Shown: positions 57,351-64,000 of the stretch, in pieces
Numbering within the stretch: position 1 is the stretch's first letter
How the letters are laid out: each line of letters opens with the position of its first letter
DNA from: Rhodanobacter sp. A1T4
GTDB taxonomy: Bacteria > Pseudomonadota > Gammaproteobacteria > Xanthomonadales > Rhodanobacteraceae
Reading direction: 5' to 3'
NCBI RefSeq assembly: GCF_014207185.1
Contig: NZ_JACHCP010000007.1
Span: 231,694 to 295,693, forward strand
Length of the DNA stretch: 64,000 nucleotides
Program-made: the position numbers and the translations under genes
The notes under the pieces: generated by a model
The model's input: only the letters and a program-made list of their open reading frames with translations
Databases searched by the model: none
Told to the model about the DNA's origin: nothing

Positions 57351-59498
57351 TCAGAGCAGAGCAATATCGGCAACTCCGCCAAACTGGGCCTTCAACTGGC
57401 CAAGCAGGGCCAATCGATTGGCGCGCACGGCCAAGTTGTCCGCATTCACCAGCACGCTCTCGAAGAACACATCCACCGGAGCCTGCAATTGCGAGAGTCG
57501 ATTCAGCACGGCGGTGTAGTTGCCCGCTTCCAGTGAATCCGCCGTGTCCCGCTGCGCAGAGGCGAGTGCTTCGGCCAGATCGCGCTCGGCATCCGATTCG
57601 AAATGCGCAGGGTCGACCGTGCGGGAAATGGCTGGCGCACCCGGCTCTTCGGCCTGTTTACGAAGAATATTGGCCACACGCTTGTTGGCCGCTGCAAGAC
57701 TGGCTGCTTCCGCGCGCAGACCAAACTCCGCCACCGCGCGCAGCCGCCGATCGAAATCCGGCAAGCTACCCGGCTGTACCGCCAGCACCGCTTCGAACGA
57801 CGCCGTAGCAAAACCCTTTTCGGCGTAGTAACCGCGCAGACGGTCCATTACGAAGTCGTACAGCTCCTCGGCCAGGGCCGCACGTCGCTGACCCGCGTTG
57901 AGTGCCGGTGCGTTGCCATCCTTGCCAGGCTTGAGGCCGGCCGCCAGCGCCGCATCGGGCAGCATCTCCAGTGCCTCGACAAAGCTGCTGCGCAGATCGA
58001 TCTCCAGGCCGGCCTCGATCAGCGTGCGCGCCAATCCAAGCGCCGCGCGACGCAAGGCAAATGGATCCTTGTTGCCGCTGGGTTTCATGCCGACCGCAAA
58101 AATGCCGGCCAGCGTGTCGAGCCGCTCGGCCACCGCCAATACTTGGCCAACCTTGCCTGCCGCAATCGCGTCGCCGCCAAAGCGCGGCTGATAAAAACTG
58201 TCCAGCGCCTCGGCGACTTCGGGTGTTTCGCCATCATGCATGGCGTAGTAGCGACCCATCACGCCCTGCAGTTCAGGAAATTCACCGACCATCCGCGTCA
58301 ACAGATCGCACTTGCTCAAAGCCGCCGCACGCGTCGCCTGACCGGCATCGACGCCCACCCGATTGGCAACGATCCGCGCCAGTTCGGCCACGCGCACGCT
58401 TTTGTCCCACAGACTGCCGAGCGACTGCTGATACGTGACGTTTTTCAGCTGCGCCATGTACGAGGCCAGTGGCGTTTTCAGATCCTCATCCCAGAAGAAT
58501 TTGGCGTCGGCGAAGCGAGGACGTATGACGCGCTCATAGCCCTTGCGGATCTCGGCTGGGTCGCGGCTCTCGATGTTGGCGATGCCGATGAAATGCTCGG
58601 TCAACTTGCCTTCGGTATCAAACACCGGTACGAATTTCTGGTTGGTCTCCATCGTCATCACCAGCGCTTCCGACGGCACGGTGAGGAACTCGCGCTCGAA
58701 GGTGCAGCTGATGGCGACGGGCCACTCGGTAAGGTTGGCGATCTCGTTTAAGAGCCCGTCATTCACGCGTGGCACACCGCTGGTCTGCACGGTGACCCCG
58801 GCAATTTCATCGCGAATACGCTGACGGCGCTCGGCAGGATCCGCCAGCACCTTGGCGGCCCGCATCGCATCCAGCCAGCTATCGGCATCGGCGACGTGTA
58901 CCGGCTTGGGATGCATGAAGCGGTGACCGTGCGATTTGCGGCCACTCGCCAAACCCAGCACTTCGCCGTCGAGGATCTCGGCGCCATGCAGCATCACCAG
59001 CCAGTGAGCAGGGCGCACGAAGCTGTAGTCGTGGCTGCCCCAGCGCATCGGTCGGGGGATTGGCAATGCCTTCAATGTCTCGTCAACGATTTCCGGCAAC
59101 AATGCCGCCAGCGGCTGAGCCGCTCTGACGGAGCGCCAGACGTACCAGCCGCCCTTGTCGGTTTCGAGCTTTTCCAGCTGCGCGACGTCGACGCCGCACG
59201 ATTGCGCAAAACCCAGCAACGCCTTGGATGGCTGACCTTCTTTATCGAGCGCGGCGTTGAGCGCCGGTCCGCGGCGTTCGACGACCTGCTCCGGCTGCGC
59301 CGCAGCTACGTTCGGAATGTGGACGGCCAGACGACGCGGTGACGCATACGCCTTGGCCTGATCGAAATCAGCAGCGATCCCGCGCTTCGCCAGTCCATCG
59401 TTGATACCACGCAAAAACGCCGCGGACAATTCATCCAGCGCCTTGGGTGGCAGCTCTTCGGTACCCAGCTCGATCAGCAGCGATTTGGCGGCACTCAT
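57351..59498 (-). CDS. glyS: Glycyl-tRNA synthetase beta subunit
   Basis: 715 residues. N-terminal [20 protein letters not shown] and downstream ASPRRLAVH, and [24 protein letters not shown] are diagnostic of bacterial GlyS, which binds tRNA-Gly in the alpha2beta2 enzyme. ATGA overlap with glyQ. Confidence 0.98.
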   Translation of the reverse strand: MSAAKSLLIELGTEELPPKALDELSAAFLRGINDGLAKRGIAADFDQAKAYASPRRLAVHIPNVAAAQPEQVVERRGPALNAALDKEGQPSKALLGFAQSCGVDVAQLEKLETDKGGWYVWRSVRAAQPLAALLPEIVDETLKALPIPRPMRWGSHDYSFVRPAHWLVMLHGAEILDGEVLGLASGRKSHGHRFMHPKPVHVADADSWLDAMRAAKVLADPAERRQRIRDEIAGVTVQTSGVPRVNDGLLNEIANLTEWPVAISCTFEREFLTVPSEALVMTMETNQKFVPVFDTEGKLTEHFIGIANIESRDPAEIRKGYERVIRPRFADAKFFWDEDLKTPLASYMAQLKNVTYQQSLGSLWDKSVRVAELARIVANRVGVDAGQATRAAALSKCDLLTRMVGEFPELQGVMGRYYAMHDGETPEVAEALDSFYQPRFGGDAIAAGKVGQVLAVAERLDTLAGIFAVGMKPSGNKDPFALRRAALGLARTLIEAGLEIDLRSSFVEALEMLPDAALAAGLKPGKDGNAPALNAGQRRAALAEELYDFVMDRLRGYYAEKGFATASFEAVLAVQPGSLPDFDRRLRAVAEFGLRAEAASLAAANKRVANILRKQAEEPGAPAISRTVDPAHFESDAERDLAEALASAQRDTADSLEAGNYTAVLNRLSQLQAPVDVFFESVLVNADNLAVRANRLALLGQLKAQFGGVADIALL

Positions 59499-60403
59499 GC
59501 GGCCTGCTCCCTGGACTGTTTCAGGCCGGGAAACCCGAGCTTCTCCCGCTGCGCCACATAGGTTTCGGCCACGCTGCGCGACAGCGTGCGTACACGCAGG
59601 ATGTAGCGCTGGCGCTCGGTGACACTGATGGCGCGACGCGCATCGAGCAGGTTGAAGGTATGACTGGCTTTCATGACCTGCTCATATGCCGGCAGCGGCA
59701 GATTGGCGGCAATCAGCTGGTTGGCATTGGTCTCGCAGACGTCAAACCAATGCAACAGCTCGGGCACATTGGCCTGTTCGAAGTTATAGGTACTCTGCTC
59801 GACTTCGTTCTGATGAAACACGTCGCCATACGTCACGACCCCGTGTGGAGCTTGGGTCCAGACGATGTCGTAGATGCTGTCCACGTTCTGCAGGTACATC
59901 ACCAGGCGTTCAAGCCCGTAGGTGATCTCGCCGGTCACCGGCCGACACTCCAGGCCGCCAGCCTGCTGAAAATAGGTGAACTGGGTCACTTCCATGCCAT
60001 TGAGCCAGACCTCCCAACCCAGCCCCCAGGCGCCCAGCGTCGGTGATTCCCAGTTGTCCTCGACGAAGCGCAGATCGTGCACCAGCGGATCGATGCCCAG
60101 CTCTTTCAACGAACCGATATACAACTCGAGGATGTTCTCCGGGTTTGGCTTCAACATCACCTGATACTGGTAGTAATGTTGCAGGCGATTTGGATTGTCG
60201 CCATAACGGCCATCGGTAGGCCGGCGGCAGGGCTGCACATAAGCAGCTGCCCACGGCTCGGGACCGAGCGATCGCAGAAAGGTGGCTGGATGAAACGTAC
60301 CGGCGCCGACTTCGAGATCAAGCGGCTGCAGCAGCACACAACCCTGTTCCGCCCAGTAGCGGTTGAGAGTCTGGATGACGTCCTGAAAGGTGCGCGCGGA
60401 CAT
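59495..60403 (-). CDS. glyQ: Glycyl-tRNA synthetase alpha subunit
   Basis: 302 residues; start [20 protein letters not shown] fits. The catalytic core includes [40 protein letters not shown] and [14 protein letters not shown]. The frame extends to 60508 without homology. Overlaps glyS by 4 bp. Confidence 0.98.
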   Translation of the reverse strand: MSARTFQDVIQTLNRYWAEQGCVLLQPLDLEVGAGTFHPATFLRSLGPEPWAAAYVQPCRRPTDGRYGDNPNRLQHYYQYQVMLKPNPENILELYIGSLKELGIDPLVHDLRFVEDNWESPTLGAWGLGWEVWLNGMEVTQFTYFQQAGGLECRPVTGEITYGLERLVMYLQNVDSIYDIVWTQAPHGVVTYGDVFHQNEVEQSTYNFEQANVPELLHWFDVCETNANQLIAANLPLPAYEQVMKASHTFNLLDARRAISVTERQRYILRVRTLSRSVAETYVAQREKLGFPGLKQSREQAA

Positions 60404-60514
60404 GGTTTTCCGTGACCGTGGATAAAGCGTATTAGTATAGCTGCAGCTTGCTTTTCTACCGGATGCTTCCGATAGGATGCCCGCAAGAAGCGACATTATC
60501 GGAGGCACGTCTGG

Positions 60515-62350
60515 ATGGCTGTATCACCGCAAATCGCATCCCTGCTCGGCCGCCGTGGCCGCCTCGAGCTGGACGATATGCTGGCAGCGCTGGTGGTTGA
60601 TGGTTACCTGCTCGCCGACGATGCCAAGCAGGTACGCATGGGCGCGCGCGCCGGCCGCGCCACGGTAGAGCTGCATCCGCTGGTATTGATCGCCAACGCC
60701 AAGATGGTCAACCAGCGCGATCCTGGCCGACCGCTGCGACTGGAAACGTTGACCGAATGGCTGGCCGGTCATGCAGGCCTGCCTTATCTGAAAATCGATC
60801 CGATGAAGATCAACGCGGGCTCGGTAACTCAGGTGGTCAGCCATGCCTATGCACAGCGTCACCGCATTCTGCCGGTGGCCGTCGCACCGGGCGAGGTGAC
60901 GTTCGCCACCAGTGAACCGTTCGACGCTGCCTGGGCTACCGACCTGGCGCAGATGCTGCGCCGGGACGTGCAGCGCGTAGTCTCCAGCCCGATCGACATC
61001 AATCGCTACCTGCAGGAATTTTACGGCGTACAGCGTTCGATTCAGCTCGCGCACGATGCCAAGGGCACCAGCCAGACTTCCTCTGCCATCCTCAACTTCG
61101 AGCAGTTGGTCGAATTGGGCAAGACCGGTGAAGTCGGCGCCGATGATCGCCATGTCGTGCACATCGTCGACTGGCTGCTGCAGTACGCGTTCGAACAGCG
61201 TGCGTCGGATATCCATCTGGAGCCCCGTCGCGAAGTCGGGTTGATCCGCTTCCGCATCGATGGCCGCATGCACAAGGTCTTCGAGTTGCCGTCACCCGTG
61301 ATGACGGCGGTCACCGCGCGCATCAAGATTCTGGCGCGCATGGATGTGGCGGAGAAACGCCGACCGCAGGATGGTCGCATCAAGACGCGTTCGGCATCCG
61401 GCCGCGAGGTGGAACTGCGTATCTCCAACATGCCCACTGCTTTCGGCGAAAAGGTGGTGATGCGTATCTTCGACCCGGATCTGGTCGTTAAGGATTTTGC
61501 CCAGCTCGGCTTTTCGCCCGGCGAAGGTACCCTCTGGCGCAGCATGGTCGAACGCCCGCACGGCATCGTGTTGGTGACGGGTCCCACTGGCTCGGGTAAG
61601 ACCACGACGCTTTATTCCACATTGCGGCATCTGGCCACGCCGGAACTCAATGTATGCACAGTGGAAGATCCTATCGAAATGGTCTCGCCCGAATTCAACC
61701 AGATGCAGGTGCACGCGGCGATCGACCTGGATTTTGCCGCCGGCGTGCGCACGCTGCTGCGACAGGATCCGGACATCATCATGGTTGGCGAAATTCGCGA
61801 TCTCGAAACCGCGCAGATGGCTGTGCAGGCTTCGCTGACGGGCCATCTGGTGCTGTCGACGTTGCACACCAACGACGCGCCCAGCGCAGTGACCCGAATG
61901 CTTGATCTTGGCGTACCACATTATCTGATCCAGTCCACCCTGACCGGCGTGGTCGCGCAGCGACTGGTGCGAACCCTGTGCCCACATTGCAAACAGCCGA
62001 CGACACAGGATCCACAAGCATGGAATGTGCTTACCCATGGCTGGGATATCCCCGTTCCCGAAAGGGTCTTTGAGCCGCTCGGATGTCTCGAGTGTCGCAA
62101 TACCGGCTTCCTGGGCCGCACCGGCATCTACGAAATGATGAAACTGTCGCCGCGGTTGCGCAGCCTCATCTCGGCTGATCTTGATCTTGGCAACTTTGGC
62201 AAGGCCGCGCTATTGGAAGGCATGCGACCGTTGCGCATTTCCGCCGCTGACCAGGTGGCGGTAGGCCTGACGACCGTGCAAGAAATACTTTCCGTTCTGC
62301 CACCCGTCGAGAATTTTGACGATACGCTACCCGAAGATGCACAGCCGTAA
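60515..62350 (+). CDS. PilB/GspE-type secretion ATPase
   Basis: 611 residues. An N-terminal MshEN-like region, then a core with Walker [18 protein letters not shown], Asp boxes ([26 protein letters not shown]), His box [19 protein letters not shown], and the tetracysteine zinc element CPHCK...[11 protein letters not shown] near the C-terminus. It powers type IV pilus or type II secretion. No other pilus or secretion genes are nearby, so it is an orphan in this window. Divergent from glyQ with a CGGAGG ribosome-binding site. Confidence 0.93.
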   Translation: MAVSPQIASLLGRRGRLELDDMLAALVVDGYLLADDAKQVRMGARAGRATVELHPLVLIANAKMVNQRDPGRPLRLETLTEWLAGHAGLPYLKIDPMKINAGSVTQVVSHAYAQRHRILPVAVAPGEVTFATSEPFDAAWATDLAQMLRRDVQRVVSSPIDINRYLQEFYGVQRSIQLAHDAKGTSQTSSAILNFEQLVELGKTGEVGADDRHVVHIVDWLLQYAFEQRASDIHLEPRREVGLIRFRIDGRMHKVFELPSPVMTAVTARIKILARMDVAEKRRPQDGRIKTRSASGREVELRISNMPTAFGEKVVMRIFDPDLVVKDFAQLGFSPGEGTLWRSMVERPHGIVLVTGPTGSGKTTTLYSTLRHLATPELNVCTVEDPIEMVSPEFNQMQVHAAIDLDFAAGVRTLLRQDPDIIMVGEIRDLETAQMAVQASLTGHLVLSTLHTNDAPSAVTRMLDLGVPHYLIQSTLTGVVAQRLVRTLCPHCKQPTTQDPQAWNVLTHGWDIPVPERVFEPLGCLECRNTGFLGRTGIYEMMKLSPRLRSLISADLDLGNFGKAALLEGMRPLRISAADQVAVGLTTVQEILSVLPPVENFDDTLPEDAQP

Positions 62351-62383
62351 AGACGTCTAGAACGTCGCGCAATTTGGTACCGC

Positions 62384-63121
62384 ATGAAACCTGTACTGAT
62401 CATTCAAACTGGCCGAGCACCAGACCCCATTCGTGGGCGCCACGGCGACTTTCCGCACTGGTTCCGAATCGGCACGCGGGTCGAGCCTCATCGACTGCAG
62501 GTCGTTGAAGTAAGTGCCGGACAGTCGTTGCCCCCGCCGCGAGAAGTCGCCGGCGCCATGATTACCGGCTCCGCGGCCATGGTCACCGAGCGCGCTTCCT
62601 GGAGCGAACGCACCGCTGGCTGGATACGCGACGCGATGGATCTGGAGTTGCCGCTATTCGGCGTCTGTTATGGCCATCAGCTGATGGCACACGCTATGGG
62701 TGGGCGGGTCGATTACCTTCCCGGCGGGCGTGAGATCGGAACTCAGCCAATCGAACTCATCAACGATGCTTCGCACGATGTTTTGACGGCGGGCCTTCCG
62801 GCCGTCTTTCGAGCACATACGACCCACGAGCAGAGCGTGCTTGAGCCACCAAGGGGCTCGACCGTGTTGGCCCGATCAACGCGTGACCCGCATCAACTGC
62901 TCCGTTATGGGCCAAGCGCGATCAGTACGCAGTTCCATCCTGAGTTCAATGCCGAAGTAATGCGCGCCTACGTCAGACGCAAGCACGCCGATATGCGGCA
63001 GGAAGGTTCAGACCCAACAGGGGTTTTCAAAGCAGTCGCCGCCACGCCGATGGCTCGGCGGTTGCTTCGTCATTTTTCGCGTGTACATGGTTGGAGCCAC
63101 GCCATTGACTCAGTCAGCTAA
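62384..63121 (+). CDS. Class I glutamine amidotransferase-like protein
   Basis: 245 residues, GATase class I fold: FGVCYGHQLMAHAMGG (nucleophile Cys), FRAHTTHEQSV and STQFHPEFNAEV (catalytic His and Glu). Such stand-alone GuaA-like domains may hydrolyse gamma-glutamyl compounds; the substrate is unknown. 33 bp downstream of the ATPase gene. Confidence 0.9.
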   Translation: MKPVLIIQTGRAPDPIRGRHGDFPHWFRIGTRVEPHRLQVVEVSAGQSLPPPREVAGAMITGSAAMVTERASWSERTAGWIRDAMDLELPLFGVCYGHQLMAHAMGGRVDYLPGGREIGTQPIELINDASHDVLTAGLPAVFRAHTTHEQSVLEPPRGSTVLARSTRDPHQLLRYGPSAISTQFHPEFNAEVMRAYVRRKHADMRQEGSDPTGVFKAVAATPMARRLLRHFSRVHGWSHAIDSVS

Positions 63122-63125
63122 TGAC

Positions 63126-63809
63126 TCAGCCACGTAACCGGCGGCCTATCGAATCACGCGAAAAGAGCGCGAATACGACCCCGAACATGAATCCGCCGAT
63201 ATGTGCCCACCAGACGTAAGCACCATAACTCGGTCCGATATAGCTGAAGAGCAGCTGCAGCAGCGCCCACAGGCCGATCAGCAAAAAAGCCGGTACCCGC
63301 ACGAACTCCAGATACAAACCCAATGGCAAGACCAGTCCAAGCTTGGCCCGGGGAAACAACGCGACATATGTGCCGACCACGGCGGATACCGCCCCACTGC
63401 AACCAATAATTGGTAGCCGTACGCCAGCCAGCGAAAGGGCGCCAATCAGATTGGCAACGATTCCGCCCAGGACGAATAACAGCAGAAATCGAAACGAGCC
63501 GAGCGCTCGCTCGCCGGGCAAGCCGAAGATAGCCAGAAAGAGCATATTGCTCAGCAGATGCAGCCACGTCACGTGGATAAACAGTGCCGTGAACAATCGC
63601 AGCAGCGCAGGATCGGCCAGCTGCGGAAGCAGCGGTTCGTGCGAATTGAATATATTGGCCGGTACTGTTCCCCATTCCAGCAACAACAGGCCGCGCTGGG
63701 GTTCCGGCGTCAGCGCCAACGCAAGAAAACACACCACGCAGACCGTGACGACCAGCAAGGTTGCCCAGTGCCAGCGCGGTCGACGGCGGGTTTCAACGTG
63801 GATAAACAA
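63126..63809 (-). CDS. Rhomboid-family intramembrane serine protease
   Basis: 227 residues, six transmembrane segments. FTALFIHVTWLHLLSNMLFL (conserved His/Asn), catalytic Ser in IIGCSGAVSAVVGTYVAL and catalytic His in WWAHIGGFMFGV. Starts at 63809 with a soluble basic N-terminus. Cleaves membrane-spanning substrates, unknown here. Confidence 0.93.
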   Translation of the reverse strand: MFIHVETRRRPRWHWATLLVVTVCVVCFLALALTPEPQRGLLLLEWGTVPANIFNSHEPLLPQLADPALLRLFTALFIHVTWLHLLSNMLFLAIFGLPGERALGSFRFLLLFVLGGIVANLIGALSLAGVRLPIIGCSGAVSAVVGTYVALFPRAKLGLVLPLGLYLEFVRVPAFLLIGLWALLQLLFSYIGPSYGAYVWWAHIGGFMFGVVFALFSRDSIGRRLRG

Positions 63810-63910
63810 ATTCAGTCCTTCGGCGCCTAACTCAAGACAAGGGTTCGACCATCATAAGGCCGCAGGGAAGCTCGCGAGCTTATGCAGCGAGGCAAATAAA
63901 CATGTCGCGC

Positions 63911-63945
63911 AAAAAGAAAAACCCCCACCGTTTCCGGTGAGGGTT
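63911..63945 (-). terminator. Terminator of the rRNA operon
   Basis: On the minus strand CCCTCACCGGAAACGGTGGGG followed by GTTTTTCTTTTT, a strong stem with T-tract 11 bp past the 5S rRNA 3' end. Confidence 0.9.
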
Positions 63946-63956
63946 GTTCAGTGTAA

Positions 63957-64000
63957 GGCCCCTGGCGGTGACCTACTCTTGCATGGCAAAGCCACACTAC
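63957..64000 (-). rRNA. 5S rRNA, 3' part (gene runs off the right edge)
   Basis: On the minus strand the visible 44 bases end CATGCAAGAGTAGGTCACCG, then CCAGG, the conserved 5S 3' domain, and are followed by the terminator. It implies that an rRNA operon lies to the right of the window. Confidence 0.88.

Overview
The window looks like high-GC chromosome of a gammaproteobacterium of the Xanthomonadales (Lysobacterales), most likely Rhodanobacteraceae (Dyella, Rhodanobacter or Luteibacter type). The main pointer is a xanthomonadin/aryl-polyene pigment cluster that carries a XanB2-type chorismatase and an FAD halogenase. The gene order of the ATP synthase operon with glmU, the glyQS pair and the erpA-nudC pair also fit. 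The taxonomic call is inferred from gene content, not from a database search.

Layout. 1-11.7 kb is mixed housekeeping and accessory genes: a truncated FAD dehydrogenase at the left edge, an M50-like membrane protein, a divergent LysR/MFS pair, an SGNH esterase, a methyltransferase, an exported M20 amidohydrolase, a DJ-1/PfpI protein, a REP-associated transposase gene flanked by its own inverted REP sequences (8417-9036), a cupin protein, gpmA and a secreted solenoid-repeat protein. hemF follows at 11.8-12.7 kb. 12.96-25.1 kb is the pigment cluster. Its plus-strand half has a ketosynthase, a chain-length factor, a glycosyltransferase and the halogenase. Its minus-strand half has an ACP, a membrane protein, two hotdog dehydratases, an acyltransferase, a LolA-like protein, an MMPL exporter and a ketoreductase. 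The two halves converge at 17.5 kb, and the chorismatase that would make the hydroxybenzoate starter is divergent from the ACP. 25.1-35.9 kb holds glmU, an AsmA/DUF748-like protein and the complete atpIBEFHAGDC operon, all on the minus strand, with a recognisable promoter and terminator for atp.

36.5-48.7 kb is an integrated mobile element of about 12.2 kb inserted in the 3' end of a tRNA-Met gene. A 17-bp direct repeat bounds it, a tyrosine integrase lies next to the tRNA, and each end carries three TGTAGCA repeats at 12-bp spacing that look like integrase arm sites. Its cargo is a RES/Xre toxin-antitoxin pair, a serine recombinase, a large secreted RHS protein with an AT-rich partner gene, and a translationally coupled pair: a protein with family-A polymerase-like palm motifs and a small Cys/His (zinc-type) protein. 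That pair is the best candidate in the window for a poorly described system.

48.9-64 kb returns to core genes: rppH, bfd and bfr (iron storage, with a Fur-like box), a DUF6776-like protein, a bactofilin, a 265-bp MITE-like element ending 7 bp before the erpA start codon, erpA, nudC, an AmpE-like protein, an MFS-acyltransferase fusion, an XRE regulator, glyS/glyQ, a PilB/GspE-type ATPase, a class I amidotransferase, a rhomboid protease, and at the right edge the 3' end of a 5S rRNA gene with its terminator. No CRISPR array was seen.
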